A DNA stretch of 64,000 bases from Gaertneriomyces semiglobifer (lineage: Eukaryota > Chytridiomycota > Chytridiomycetes > Spizellomycetales > Spizellomycetaceae): positions 20,790-84,789 of the forward strand of contig JAHLKF010000041.1 in assembly GCA_025558075.1 (NCBI GenBank), read 5' to 3'. Shown one piece after another: positions 1 through 10,988 of the stretch. The position numbers and the translations under genes are program-made. Under the pieces are notes generated by a model. That model was not told the origin of the DNA. It searched no databases and worked only from the letters and a program-made list of their open reading frames with translations. Position 1 is the stretch's first letter, and every line of letters starts with the position of its first letter.

Positions 1-2
1 AG

Positions 3-560
3 GCTTTAAAAGCAGTTAGACCGAGTTTGGAAATCATGTGTTGCGGGAGTTACCGGCGAGGCAAAGAGAGTTGTGGGGATGTTGATCTGTTGGTGTCTGA
101 GCCGAATGACGCATTCGCCGGTGTTGTGAAGGATTTCGTTGCTGCTGGGTTGGATGCTGGATGGTTGTTGGATTCATTGCATGGAAGAAACGGCAAGGCG
201 TTGAGTGACGATACTATGTTATGGATGGGGGTGATTCGATGCCCGTCTGCTTCTGGCGACGTGGGCCCGAGACTCGCGAGACGTTTGGATATTTTTCTTA
301 CGCCTCAGCAGTCGATTGGAGCTGCATTGCTTCATTATACTGGCAGCGACGTCTTCAATCGGTCATTAAGGAAGCTTGCCCAAACAAAGAGAATGAAGTT
401 GAGTCAAAAAGGACTGTTCAGGAATGTGCATAGGTGGCGGGATGGCGAAGGCGGAAGGGCAAATACAGATGGCGAATGGGTCGCTGGAAGGACCGAAGCG
501 GACATTTTGGAAACGTTAGGTGTGGGATGGAAGGAGGCTTGGGAACGAGATTGTGGATAA
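3..560 (+). CDS. DNA polymerase family X, C-terminal part (5' end outside window)
   Basis: The reading frame is open from base 3, so the gene enters from the left and only its C-terminal ~185 codons are visible. It would fill short gaps in base excision or end-joining repair in the nucleus. Visible hallmarks are CGSYRRGKESCGDVDLL, with the two metal-binding aspartates of the DxD pair in the palm, then RRLDIFLTP with the third catalytic Asp, then HYTGSDVFNRSLRKLA of the thumb, and the usual C-terminal block ending GVGWKEAWERDCG. These match Pol lambda/mu/beta and fungal Pol4; the BRCT and 8-kDa domains that would separate these are off the window. No intron is seen in this part. The gene is convergent with the Rdx gene, 144 bases apart. 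Confidence 0.88.
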   Translation, partial: ALKAVRPSLEIMCCGSYRRGKESCGDVDLLVSEPNDAFAGVVKDFVAAGLDAGWLLDSLHGRNGKALSDDTMLWMGVIRCPSASGDVGPRLARRLDIFLTPQQSIGAALLHYTGSDVFNRSLRKLAQTKRMKLSQKGLFRNVHRWRDGEGGRANTDGEWVAGRTEADILETLGVGWKEAWERDCG

Positions 561-704
561 AACCGCGCCATAAGACGGTCCGGTTACTTGATTATTCAAA
601 GTAGATATTGTTGCGTGAGATGTATATAATGCAGAAACAAGCTAGAATGTTCACAACCATCCGGCGTGGGTATAGGTCATCGCCGCTCGATCAAGATCAT
701 GGTT

Positions 705-1196
705 TCAGTCGCAGCCACCGGGACCGCATTGCTGATCTTTCGACATTGACTGTTCGGTACTCAGGCCAGTGCTATCCACGGCCTTGTGGTCTTTCTTATC
801 TGAATGTCCCAAGCCAACAGCTGGCGCAATAATGTCCCTCACCCGCTGTTTCAAGACTTTCAAATCCGGAAATCCTCCGTCGACCTGTTGATGCTCATTC
901 AATTCTGAGGGGGATTTACTAACGGGCGTTTTCGCAGCTCATACCTTGCGATCCCAAACACATTTTACAGTGATATCGCCAGTTCCCTCTTCGTTCTTCG
1001 TGATGAGGTTCACAATGAAGATTCCTTTTCCACTAGGAACTAACGCAATTTCGCCCAATAAACATGTGGTATCAGAAGAGCCAGCGTATTTAGGATCAGT
1101 GAAGGTTGTCAGGAGCTCCTGGCCCACCCATGCAGCCCGCAGCATCCAACGACACAGTGGACAATAATGGATCTCCAGTCGAGGGTAATGGGACAT
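705..1196 (-). CDS. Rdx-family (SelT/SelW/SelH-like) thioredoxin-fold protein, two exons
   Basis: Two exons, 1196-945 and 884-705, give 143 residues. The intron starts GTATGA on the minus strand and ends CAACAG, and the phase is 0. The start ATG at 1196 leads directly into PRLEIHYCPLCRWMLRAAW, the N-terminal signature of the Rdx family. Its redox motif is CPLC, a CxxC in place of the CxxU of animal selenoprotein W. Later blocks GEIALVPSGKGIFIV, VWDRK and GGFPDLKVLKQRVRD are also family hallmarks. A C-terminal extension of about 40 residues ends in a small Cys/Gly cluster. The family is linked to redox control, but substrates are generally unknown. The upstream in-frame extension to 1274 was not used because similarity begins at MSHYPRL. 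Confidence 0.85.
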
Positions 1197-1267
1197 CGTG
1201 GCGAATGCTACGATCTTTGTAGAATCTGAAGTTTTGATTAACATAACGCGCAGAAAGTTGAAGCACG
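1197..1267. promoter_or_regulatory. Short divergent promoter between Rdx and methyltransferase genes
   Basis: Only 71 bases separate the two start codons, which point away from each other. A shared bidirectional promoter is inferred from the arrangement. No TATA box stands out. Confidence 0.45.
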
Positions 1268-2096
1268 ATGACACAAGAGGCAGAGTCCAAGGTCCAGAGC
1301 GTTGACGATGTCCCCACTGCTCCCTATTTCTATTCTTTCTCTACCCGGCCGTTCGAGCCTGAGATTCCCGACTTGGTCGTGCATCAAGATCCTGCAGGTC
1401 TCTTAGCAGCCGGGGTGGGTGCGACCGTATGGGATAGCGCTATCTGCCTCGCCAAATACATCGAAAAGGTCTTCCGCGAAAACCCAGAATATGTAGAAAC
1501 CTTGCGGGAGAAGAGGATTGTGGAAGTTGGAGCCGGGACGGGCCTGCTGGGTCTAGCTGTTGCCACATTGTTGCGAGACATACCGAGTGAAGTTCACCTC
1601 ACAGACAGGTAATATCACTCCAAAAAGGCTTTGGACGAATAGTAGGGCTATAAAAGAACATTCATCCATTCCATTTTTTAGAGAGATTGCTCTTCCGTTG
1701 CTGCACAAAAACGCTTCGGTTTGGCGTTCAACACAGGCAGCGTCCCCACTTTCGGTCTCCGTTTCCGCTTTGGATTGGCTGGCTCCACCGAAACCTTCTA
1801 CTCCTCAGCACGATTGCTTTAGCCCTGCTCGTCTGATACTACTGGCAGACTGTGTATATACGCCCTCTCTCTACCAGCCGCTCGTGGCTAGCCTGCTGTC
1901 GATTTCTGATGAGAATACCGAAATTTTGCTAGCGTACGAGAAACGGGATTTTGGAAAGGAAATGGAGTTTTTTGCTCTGTTCGGGAAAGAGTTTACTTTT
2001 AGCCATGTGAAGGAGAATGAGTTGGACAACGAATGGGCAACGGAAGATATTTGGATCTTTCGAGCTAAGAGAAGACCGCTAACAGGTGCAACCTAA
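1268..2096 (+). CDS. METTL21-type (Methyltransf_16) protein methyltransferase, two exons
   Basis: Exons 1268-1608 and 1682-2096 are joined by a 73-base GT-AG intron, giving 251 residues. Motif I of the seven-beta-strand SAM methyltransferases is VEVGAGTGLLGLAVA. After it comes the acidic end of strand 2 at HLTDR, and then LILLADCVYTPSLYQPLVASL, which carries the D-x-x-Y type post-motif of the METTL21/VCP-KMT/EEF-lysine methyltransferase group. The N-terminal block ATVWDSAICLAKYI is also characteristic (GAxVWDSA). Members methylate lysines of elongation factors, Hsp70 or p97. The exact substrate cannot be read from sequence, and fungal nicotinamide N-methyltransferase-like proteins share the same domain. 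The product has no signal peptide or membrane span and is probably cytosolic. Confidence 0.85.
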
Positions 2097-2904
2097 ATAA
2101 ACTGTATCTGAGATGGATCTGAGATCTATGCATCCACTGCATTGACTCATATTGGGAGACGGAGGAGCACCGGAACCAATGGTAATTTCTGTTTACTGAG
2201 AAGTACGCTAGATTGTAGTAATATATAGAAGTTAGGGGTGCATATGACTCCGCAGTGTCTGCTTTGTATTAGGCTTATGAACGATTGAATCTGACTCCAG
2301 TACATTTGGATGAAAGCCCTTGGTTCTGATACCCGGTTTTGATATTTGGCCAGATGGAATGTCAAGTTGAGTTTCACCACAAACTGAATGGTTCAACTGG
2401 TGATGCAGTTTTCGGGCAGCGCGGTTTTCCCCGTATCTCTTCGCAGGCCCCATCGATGATGCCACAAGGTTTATCAAAGTAGATTGTGGACTCGTAACAG
2501 ATCGAGTGCGAAAGTTTGACGTTTCTCTCAAGATATGTCCTGAGAAACGCGCAACGCGTCACAATAGGACCCCCTTTCGCAGCCTTTACGGATGGATGGA
2601 CGGGTAGCCATCAAACATGATGTTCACACTCATAATCAAAATAGTCTCATGGGATGCACTCTGCGCTCCGTCGCACCGGTCGGATCGGTTTGAGGCTCAA
2701 CCAGCTCACTGCATGATGTATTCGGTCCGACCGCTCGGCAGGAGCCTCTGACACCAAACTTATTTAAAGCATCCTACACTTTGTTGGCCGTTTGACAAGT
2801 AACCTATCGCTATCAACTGGAGCGTTCTCGTTTGTTGTTTGTTGGAATTAGGTACATATATCGACGCTTACTCAAAGCAAAGAACTGAGTGGGAAAATTT
2901 CGTA
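2097..2904. other. Intergenic, no supported gene
   Basis: About 800 bases between the methyltransferase stop and the first ATG of the HAM1-like gene. Short minus-strand open frames at 2147-2562 show no recognisable domain. The right part should hold the HAM1-like promoter; 'tatttaaagc' near 2760 is the only TATA-like stretch I notice. Confidence 0.5.
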
Positions 2905-5900
2905 ATGCCCACAGCTGCCAATTACGATTGGTATACGGTGAGTTGGGTACTTCTATTAAAACGTCTGTACAGCGCTAACAACATGCTACTGCCATCAGAC
3001 GCGGGCAGCTACTACGGCTGCTCCGGCTACAGCTGCCGCTGCTGGTACAGCAGCTAGCCGCCGTCGACCTTTTGGGCGTAGAGGAACTGCCCCTGCAGTT
3101 GGTGCTGCCGCAGCGGGCGCAGGTCTTGCTGCGACTGGCGGTGCAGGAGCAGCCCCTGCCGCGCAACGGGCAGCTACAACAGGAATGGGTGCAGGTGCTC
3201 GCGCGCAACCGCCTCTTTCAACCGAACCAGGTCAACTGCCCGCCACTCATACTTGGATGAGCCGCGGAGCTGATGAGCGATGGGAACGTGCTGCTCGCCC
3301 AATGGTAAGAACTGCTCCAACGCCTGTAGGAACATACACCGACTAACCCGTGATTCCTGCGTTCGCTAGTCGTTTGTCTCTGCCTTGAGCGCGTTGCAAG
3401 AAGGGAAACTACCAACCAACGCTCAAATCGACGCTCTGATCGACCGCTTTCTGACTTCGGACGAAATTGAACGTCGTCGGTACCTTCTTTCCGAACAAGG
3501 CGATGTCGCTTGGACCAACTTCACACACCTCCTTCAAGCTTTGAAGGACGTACTCGATCATAAGAATGCCGATGAAGAGATTCAGAAGTTTATTTGGTAC
3601 ACCCGTCAAGCGGCTACAAGCAGGGCTCAGCACGGGATGGAACAGGGAATCGAAACTGCGCAAGACCCAGCTGCACGGGAACGAGCGATGGCTAAGGGAA
3701 AAGGAAGTAAGTACAACTGACGCTTATTGCAAGACAGTATGCTGGCAACCGGATTGACTGACGTCGCCCAGCTTTCGATCGTTTATCTAGCATAGCCCGT
3801 CTCACCCTCACCGATCAAGAATTCCGGGAGATCCTTTTCGGGTTCAATGCACTGTTTCAGGATATTGTTTCTGGTATTGGCCGCGGTCACCCGACGTATG
3901 TATGCCATCCGGTTCCGAGATATTCTCGCTCCAAACGAACTCATCATGATCATCTTCTTTGTTTATGTTTGATCAGTAGCGAATATGAGGAGCCTTCAAG
4001 CTACCAACCAGCTACCACTTACGAACCTGTCGGGGGCACCGAAAAGTCTCGGGTCACCGAAGGAATCATAAGCGAGCCTGGCCCCTCCTACGCAGGTGGA
4101 AGCGCGGAGGATGTGGTCGTAGAATTGGCGGTGCCCGTTGGACGTGAACGAGTCTACACCGTTCCTGTTGGCACAGACGTGTCTCGTCAAGATTCCGCCT
4201 ACCGCACCGATACACGGACATCCCGATACAGTGGATTTGCCGACGAAGGTCATGGCGTCAGTACAACTACGCCGGCAGCGCCCGTCCGTGATATGATGCG
4301 ACAGGAAACTCTACTAGAGTTGATGGGGTACCTTCAAAGACTCATGGTCAAGGCCCATACCAACCAGGATTATTTGGACGCCTTGAAATATATGCTGCAG
4401 ATGATTGAGCAAATGGAACATGGAACGTTTGCATTGACACCGGAGAGGAGACACATAGAAGACATGAATTTGATCCAAGCGCAACATAGCTTGCAGGTTG
4501 GTCTTACCATATCTTTGAACGTATGCTGCATGCATCTAACGCCCTTGGCTTTTAAGGCGATCTTGGAGCGCTTCGCGAACGACTCGTCCCTTCGCCCCTT
4601 ATTGGACACCCTTGATCACTTTGCCGACCGCTTGTTTGAAGATTTTGCTCTCCGCGATGTTCTCCGCAACTTTCGCATCTTCTTGCAGGATAGCTTGGAT
4701 AGCGAGAGATACGTCGTTCATCCCGACTACACTCCTCGCGGCGCTGAATTGATCCGTCGCGTCAGAGAAGTCCTGGCGTCCAAATACGTGAACGAGACTC
4801 AACAGCTGGCGGATGAGGTTAACCAATACACGGATGGACTCAGGCACGACGAGCTGACCGGTAGGCTTGCCGATGAAACCACTCGGTTCATGAACAGCTT
4901 GGTCCGAGACCCAGAGTGAGTTCCACAAGCGCACTGTAGTCGCTTGGTGTCTTGTCAACGTCTCTGACCTCAATATTAGGACTGGTGCGTATACGCTCAA
5001 AGTTTCTCTCATCGGGGACATTGGCACCGTGTTTCTCCCTGCCCTTCTTGAGCAGATGAAGTACATTCCCATTCCGCGCATTGAATACGAGGACGCCAGC
5101 TGGCACCTTATTATTGAGGATATCATGCTGCAATCGTCAAACTTTTTGCCGGGGGTTATGGACGTAGAGGTACTATTTGTCTACGGGCACCCATCTTGCG
5201 ACGAATGCAACACTAACGTTATAACTTTCCCAAACAAAGGTTACCAACCGCGCGGTAGTCGGGTTTCGCCGCCGCTCATTCCGAAACTTGCTTGCTACCG
5301 GATTCACTGTGAATATGCATGAGATCCACGCAGAGGTGGAGGATATGCCTTTCTATTTTCACAAAAAAACCGGCTTCCCACGGATAAGAGATGCTGGGGT
5401 TGCCGATCTTACTGTATGTAAAGAATGGCTCTCACCCTTCCTCCTTCCCTTTACTCACTGCTTCAACTTAGATCTCCGGTCGAGGAATCAGTACCCACGC
5501 TACCTGTCTCCTCGATCTCGACAACCCACACCAAACCCTGGTTCCAGAGTCCGTTGCTGTGGCAGTCAACGATTTGAAGCTCAACGTTCACGATACCAGA
5601 AACGACACGATGTACCGTTCGATTGCACCCCTCCTCAATCGCGTCATCACGGCCAGAGTTCAAAGCACACTTGAAGAGCAGATGCGTCAGTACATTCTCA
5701 CTCTCGACCGTCTCCTGACATCCTTGAAAGGCCGGTTCATCCAGCAGCCCACTGCGGGTGGGCGTACCCCTGTCGGGGCCAGGAGGACCGTGAGCCGCCT
5801 ATTTGGTGCTGTGGGCCTTGGGAAACGCGAGAGCGGACTCGGCATGAAGGGCAAGGCGGCTGACACTACTGGTGGAGAGGAAGCAGGGATCGCTGCACCA

Positions 5901-6002
5901 GTAAAAATGGCAACTCACAGACCTACCAGAAGGCAAAGGAGAAACCCCTGGACCAGTGACGCTTTTGGAACCGTTACCTCCACCACGACAAGAGGCCAGT
6001 AA
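2905..6002 (+). CDS. HAM1-like fungal protein (DUF4449-type), nine exons
   Basis: The inferred exons are 2905-2937, 2999-3304, 3370-3706, 3772-3895, 3977-4496, 4557-4915, 4980-5169, 5240-5413 and 5472-6002. All are bounded by GT-AG and keep frame, giving 857 residues. The intron 4497-4556 is 60 bases, a multiple of three and stop-free, so it may be retained. The N-terminal ~110 residues are Ala/Gly/Thr-rich and disordered. A helical region follows (SALQEGKLPTNAQIDALIDR, TFDRLSSIARLTLTDQEF). The C-terminal half has LEQMKYIPIPRIEYED and EDIMLQSSNFLPGVMDVE, a pattern I associate with the fungal HAM1-like C-terminal domain, thought to resemble BPI/LBP lipid-binding folds. The tail is basic. A membrane- or lipid-associated role is family inference. 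The start ATG was chosen because it is the first in the frame leading to the first donor site. Confidence 0.68.
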
Positions 6003-6458
6003 ATGACAGGAAGAATTTCTCATTCGCAGTCGTCGTCCGGTAGATATCAACTGTTTTGCTCCCAGTGGCGATGGATAATTAATCACATCGTTGTCGGCTG
6101 GCCCTGGGATGCGCTGAATAGGTAGCTTACTTGGTTATATAGTCACATGTAGTCTTGTCCACTTTAGGTATATTTGGCAGAGGTTCGTACTAATATGATT
6201 TGCCTCGACCTCAGCAACTTTCGTGCTTTGTTAGGAGCCGATCACAGGCTTTCATACTCGAGTACCTTTCATTTAGTCCTTTCATTGCGGTTCTTTGATC
6301 ATTGACCCCCCATACCGCTCAGGAGAATGTTCCGTTACAAAGAGTGATCCAAAAAAAATTGTAACATGTTTCGCATAATTCAGACTATCGATAGTATAGC
6401 TGGGCTAGCGCTAACTATTTCGACCATCTAAACTGCTTTCTCTATATCAACGCGTATA
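6003..6458. other. Convergent intergenic region
   Basis: About 455 bases between the 3' ends of the HAM1-like and TTC36 genes. It holds 3' untranslated sequence, and no gene is seen. Confidence 0.5.
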
Positions 6459-7197
6459 TCATGCCGGGGGCTGCAACTTCTTCATAGCTTCCATAACCAT
6501 CGCATTACACATTTTCGCATACGGATTATTCCGCACGACTTTCTTGGCCAGTTCATTGCCATATCGAGCACCCATAGCCATATCCGCTTCATACCCTTGC
6601 ACATCGCCAATCTGTTTCCTGAGCACGGCTCTCTGCGTGTAAGCCTGTTTGAGGACTTTAGCGTCTCCCTGTCCATACTGGATGGCGGTCTCAAGGTCTT
6701 GTTGCGCTTCGGGGAGTTTACCTTGTAGACGAAGCACCTGGGCGCGGTTGTTGTAGGCTGACGCATAGTGCGGACATAAGGTGATGGCTTCTGTCAGGGT
6801 GGTGTATGCGGCGGGAAGGTCGGATGGGTTGGAAGATGCCTGTCGTACGGCGGTGGATTCTAGGAGACGGAGTTGGGATAAAGTGGTGAACGGAATTTCT
6901 GGTACATTTGCTAAAATGTGAAAGCATATGAGCTTGGGACAGAGTGTGTGGCGGTGATTCATGTATAGGACTATACCGGAGCACGAGGCTTGATCATCAT
7001 CCGCTGGAGAATCGTCGATGGCATACTCGGAGTCTGGGTTGAAGACAAGGTTGAGAATGTCCTATATCATTGATGAATTAACAAAAGTAGCATGGTGCGA
7101 AAGTGGGCATCCCTAGCTAAACAAAAAAAAGAGCAAGCAACTTGCAGTCGAGCGTACATACCTCGTCGTGCTTGGATATAGGTTTCTCGGTTGTCAT
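6459..7197 (-). CDS. TTC36: Tetratricopeptide repeat protein 36 homologue, three exons
   Basis: Exons on the minus strand are 7197-7162, 7061-6977 and 6910-6459, giving 190 residues, essentially the length of animal TTC36. The short first exon encodes MTTEKPISKHDE. Exon 2 supplies ILNLVFNPDSEYAID, which matches the family's N-terminal LxxIFNPxxP-type block. Exon 3 holds the TPR hairpins, with ASAYNNRAQVLRLQGKLPEA as the clearest repeat, then QAYTQRAVLRKQIGD and the diagnostic C-terminus NPYAKMCNAMVMEAM. TPR arrays are protein-interaction scaffolds; TTC36 has no catalytic activity. Introns carry GTATGT and GTATAG donors and TAG acceptors. TTC36 is best known from animals, so its presence is a mild argument for an early-diverging fungus. 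Confidence 0.87.
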
Positions 7198-7759
7198 TCT
7201 TCCGTCTAAACGTCTCTATTGGTAGTGAACTTCGCTACTCAGTGGGGTGTGCTTGGTCGGTTGAACGGCAGGTACTTTTTATCGCGTGTGGGAGGCGGGA
7301 CCTTGACAAGTGTGAAATCGAACACTCTTTCGATTATCGATAACAGTCGTTTGTCACTGGACGCTTTCTTAAACTTTAAAGATGAGTGTGCCAACGTTGA
7401 TCTTGACTGCGAGTGAGAATCCTGGGTGTGACTGCATACCGCCCATAGTCGCCAGGGATTCTCATCATTGTGAGAATGACCCTGCTTGCATGGTACAGCA
7501 GTGTTGTTGTTGATCGGACGAGTTGAAGGATAACAACAGATTCGTGAAAACAGGGGTGATGGACCAGCTATGATCTCATCAACAGCGTGGAACTGCGCTC
7601 GGTGTTGTCAGCCCCAACACTTCTTCAACACTATAAAAGGCCCACTCGCTCTCATGTAACACTCCCAACCTCTCCACCGAAGCTACCCACGCGTATACGC
7701 CCTTCGATCTTCCACGCACACACAACCTCTCACTCAACCCCCACACACTGATTCCAACA
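7198..7759. other. Divergent intergenic region between TTC36 and a membrane-protein gene
   Basis: About 560 bases serving as upstream region for both flanking genes. It contains a clear TATA box for the rightward gene (annotated separately). A dyad-like stretch, 'gagaatcctgg ... cagggattctc' around 7414-7465, was noticed without known function. Confidence 0.45.
7632..7638 (+). promoter_or_regulatory. TATA box of the 7760 gene
   Basis: TATAAAA lies 122 bases before the ATG and is followed by a C/T/A-rich leader, a typical fungal core promoter layout. Confidence 0.55.
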
Positions 7760-8370
7760 ATGGGCCGCGACAACTGGAAACCCATTCCCCACACCGTCCG
7801 CATCGGTCTCTCAACCTCCATATTCTACAGCATGGCCGCCGGCGCCGCCGGCGTCGCAGTCATGACACTCACCAGTAAACTCGAACAATCCTTCCTCACC
7901 CACCGTCCAAACTCCTATATCCCAGGTCACACCCTCTGTCGACTGCTCAACCTCCCGCTTTACCCCGCCGGTTCCGATAAAGCTCTTCTGGTGAACCACG
8001 CCATGCACTGGGGCCAAGGTATCGTCGCGGGGGCGATCAGAGGCGTCATGGCGTATTATGGAGTGGCAGGACCTTATGCTACGTGGATCTTTTGGGGTAT
8101 ACGGTTGAGTATCGACCAGACCTTGGAAAACGTGACTGGAATCGGTGCGTTACCGTGGACGTGGCCATGGCAGGAACAGGTAAGTTTACGAGTGCTTTTA
8201 CTACGACTGCTGACCGCCTCTCCGCGTCGGGTCTTGATCAAACACCCCATTTTCTAAACGTCTTTTTGTTTCGTTTCGACCCCCAGATATTGGATTTAAT
8301 GATGAAAGCAGCTTACGCTTTTACCACCGGGTACATTGTGGATCGTCTCGTCTTAGACTACCGTTACTAG
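7760..8370 (+). CDS. Small fungal integral membrane protein, two exons, function unknown
   Basis: Exons 7760-8179 and 8287-8370 with a GTAAGT...CCCCAG intron give 167 residues. The start ATG at 7760 is the first after the TATA box. There are about three to four hydrophobic stretches: IFYSMAAGAAGVAVMTL near residues 21-37, IVAGAIRGVMAYYGVAG near 90-106, YATWIFWGIRLSI near 107-119, and a short C-terminal one, AAYAFTTGYIVD. The motif NHAMHWGQGIVAGAIRG resembles a block in uncharacterised ascomycete and basidiomycete membrane proteins. No catalytic residues are apparent. I do not assign a function. Confidence 0.72.
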
Positions 8371-8906
8371 ACAGAATGATCTCCCCCACCGGCCTTCGCA
8401 CACCCCCGCGTGTGTACGAAATTCAGAAAGTGACACCATACAAGCCTTCCCATGTATAGCCAACATCCATCTCGTCAAATCCCGGTTCGTCGCGATAATA
8501 GTTTCTCTGTCGTGGCACGCTTCTTTGGACGGTTGGCGGCGGTGCTGGCGATGACCTGTCATCTGGTGTTCCGTGGCTGTTGCTGGAGCCCGACCATGGC
8601 ACATGTCTTTTAGATATGAATAAATAAAAAATGGGATAAACGAGAAAGTTGTGTTCAGATTTTTTCAGGTAGCAGAACAAAAAAAAAAAGAAACTTTTTC
8701 CCCGCTAGGTCTAGTGATGCCCTATCAGGCCTTTGTTCTCCATATCCTTGCAGTTCATATATTTGTCTGAGTTCCGAACAGACATATCTCACCCCCAAAA
8801 AACGGTATCAGTACACAACAAGTTCTCTAAAACTGTCGTATCCTCCCCCAAAAAAAACCAGCCAAGGTGGAACACCGTCCCCATTCCAAAATCCATCGAG
8901 TGTTCC
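8371..8906. other. Convergent intergenic region
   Basis: 3' untranslated DNA of the 7760 gene and of the UBZ4 gene on the opposite strand. It has A-runs near 8680 but no gene. Confidence 0.45.
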
Positions 8907-10988
8907 CTACCTTTTAAACCCCATACTCCGTCCAGCATAACTTCTTCCTCTCCCCCGTCCCCTTCCTCTCGGCTTCCAACTCCGGCGGGTCCCCGTCCCA
9001 CTGCCTCTCGACGAACTCGACAAACTTTTCGTTTTTCGTTGCGGCCCTGTCCACCCACGAGAACCGCCGTTATTATTATCATCATCTTCATCATCAAGAT
9101 TTTGGTATGTGGGTCTACTGGGTCCCCCTATATCCCCACCCGCCCCAAACTGCTTCCAGAACATTTCGTAGTCGGGGTCGCCTTTGTGGTCGTTCAGGTT
9201 ATCAAACCCTTGAAGCGGGGACATCTGTTGGTCGTCTGCATCCGACGCGTCATTATCGTTCGCGGAAGGCGTTTTGTCATTGGCCGTTGTGGTAGTATTG
9301 TTGTTGTTATTTGTGTTTGTGTAATCGAAGACATCGTCTTGTGAGAAGATGGGCCAGGGGTCTGGAACAGAGTAAGGTTCATCACCGTGGGTTGTTGGCG
9401 TGTCTTCAGGAAACAGTTGGGCAGCTAATTCCTCTGCACTTGTTGGTTTTGGGTTTGGATGACGGGTGAATGGTTTTGGGTTGTTTGAGAAGAGGTATTC
9501 GGGGGAAGGAGGGGAGTCAGCGTTCAGCATCATCATCAGGTCGTCATCATGGTCGGTTTCCGGGATGAAGTGGTGGCCACCGTCTAGGACGTCAGCAGTA
9601 TCAGAACGTCCGAGTGCGGATGCGGGTTGGTGAGTGGATATCGGTGGGTTGCGGTTTGTTGGTGTCTCAATCACCTCATGTCTTGATGTTGGAGAGGGTG
9701 GACGGTCATTGACTTCAAACCAATCATCATCAGGAAACACTCCATCCTCCACATTCCACCGTCGTTCGTGCTCTGGCAGAGGCACATCTCCACTCAATTC
9801 CTGTTCGATATCGGAATCAAACGCCATGCTGCCACTTAACTCTTCATCCACGTGCTGTTGGATCTCGGATACTGGAAACATGCGTGCACAGATGGGACAA
9901 CACGCCTCCATTTGTCGTGGTTGTGGTGGTTGTTGTTCGTGTATGAGTGTGCGAATATCCCTCGTTCGACCATGAGTGAGCGGTTGCGGTTGCGGGGTGG
10001 TTGGTCCAGTCGGCGCGCATTTGACAACAGTACTAGTGCCTCCGATACGATCAGGATCTACCCATGCAGTCGCGTCTTCAGTCTCGGAAAGACTCTCACC
10101 ACCACTCACACTACCACCATCACTACTACTACCGCTATCACCACCATTCCCACCGTCACCACCGATTTTGAACGCCCGTCGCCGCTTCTTTTCGCGTCGT
10201 TTCCGGTGTTGTAACAGTTGAGCCATCGTTTGCTTTCGTTTGGCTTTTGCGTCATTTGTTGTGGTGGTAGTAGTATTAGATCTAGACGTTCGATTCTCAT
10301 TGTGGAGGGATGTTGGTGGTGGGGAGGTATCCACCAAGGATGAGGGCCCGTTACAAGTCGCCGCGTGTCCCTCGATTTCTACGGTCGGGTACATGACCGC
10401 ACATAACGGACATCGTACACCCTCTTCAATCTCTCTTTCCCTCTCTCCCTCTCTTTCCGCTTCTATATCTCCTTCTATCTCTAACTCTTTTGCTGTCTCT
10501 CTTTCTGTTTCTGCTGACCCCACCATCCCCCCGTCCCGTGTCGCCGCAACTTCACGATTCATCGCTACATCATCCTCAAACAGCGCGTCAACATCCACAA
10601 CTTCCGGACACACCTTGCCTTTCGTCCTATTTCCATTCCCCCCACCCTCCCTATCACCCCTATAACCGCTTTTGGAAGGCGTCACAATCACCAAATCCTC
10701 ATCTCCAGACTCAACATTCACATCGTCTCCACCACTCCTCTTCGGATTTCGTGATGTGCCCGTACTTTGACTCAGACCGAGAATGGGAGTGGTACCCCTT
10801 ACAAGCGATCCGCCTTTCAATCGTTTTGTTGGCGTGGATACCCGTTGACTCTTACCACCGCTAGCAGTATTATGAGTATGAGTAGGAGTGCTGATCTTGC
10901 TAGTAAGAGTCGGAGTGATACTACTACTGCTACTGATGGGTGTAGGCCGAAACTTTCCAGGTGTAAGGTCAAAAAACGAATCACACAT
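8907..10988 (-). CDS. UBZ4-type zinc-finger protein, largely disordered
   Basis: A single uninterrupted frame of 693 codons starts at the ATG at 10988. Residues ~193-212 are CPLCAVMYPTVEIEGHAATC, a C-x2-C-x11-H-x3-C pattern typical of Rad18-like UBZ4 ubiquitin-binding fingers. A second related finger near 364-379 (CPICARMFPVSEIQQH) lacks the fourth ligand, with Glu where Cys is expected. Between them lies a basic stretch near 250-275 (KRRREKKRRRAFK in outline), a likely nuclear signal. Long Glu-rich, Asn/Thr-rich and Ser/Gly runs fill the rest, and the C-terminus is Arg/Gly-rich (GRGRGRGRS). This suggests a nuclear ubiquitin reader in DNA-damage signalling, but only the finger is recognisable. 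Confidence 0.7.
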   Translation of the reverse strand: MCDSFFDLTPGKFRPTPISSSSSITPTLTSKISTPTHTHNTASGGKSQRVSTPTKRLKGGSLVRGTTPILGLSQSTGTSRNPKRSGGDDVNVESGDEDLVIVTPSKSGYRGDREGGGNGNRTKGKVCPEVVDVDALFEDDVAMNREVAATRDGGMVGSAETERETAKELEIEGDIEAEREGEREREIEEGVRCPLCAVMYPTVEIEGHAATCNGPSSLVDTSPPPTSLHNENRTSRSNTTTTTTNDAKAKRKQTMAQLLQHRKRREKKRRRAFKIGGDGGNGGDSGSSSDGGSVSGGESLSETEDATAWVDPDRIGGTSTVVKCAPTGPTTPQPQPLTHGRTRDIRTLIHEQQPPQPRQMEACCPICARMFPVSEIQQHVDEELSGSMAFDSDIEQELSGDVPLPEHERRWNVEDGVFPDDDWFEVNDRPPSPTSRHEVIETPTNRNPPISTHQPASALGRSDTADVLDGGHHFIPETDHDDDLMMMLNADSPPSPEYLFSNNPKPFTRHPNPKPTSAEELAAQLFPEDTPTTHGDEPYSVPDPWPIFSQDDVFDYTNTNNNNNTTTTANDKTPSANDNDASDADDQQMSPLQGFDNLNDHKGDPDYEMFWKQFGAGGDIGGPSRPTYQNLDDEDDDNNNGGSRGWTGPQRKTKSLSSSSRGSGTGTRRSWKPRGRGRGRGRSYAGRSMGFKR

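Noticed and set aside
2147..2562. Overlapping minus-strand frames after the methyltransferase gene
   Set aside because: Three overlapping frames of 60-100 codons in different phases, no domain, no splice-linked continuation.
4497..4556. Possible coding use of this 60-base in-frame segment of the HAM1-like gene
   Set aside because: Treated as an intron because it has a GT start, a CTAAC branch-like site and an AG end, and its translation (Cys/Met/His-rich) is unlike the flanks; retention cannot be excluded.
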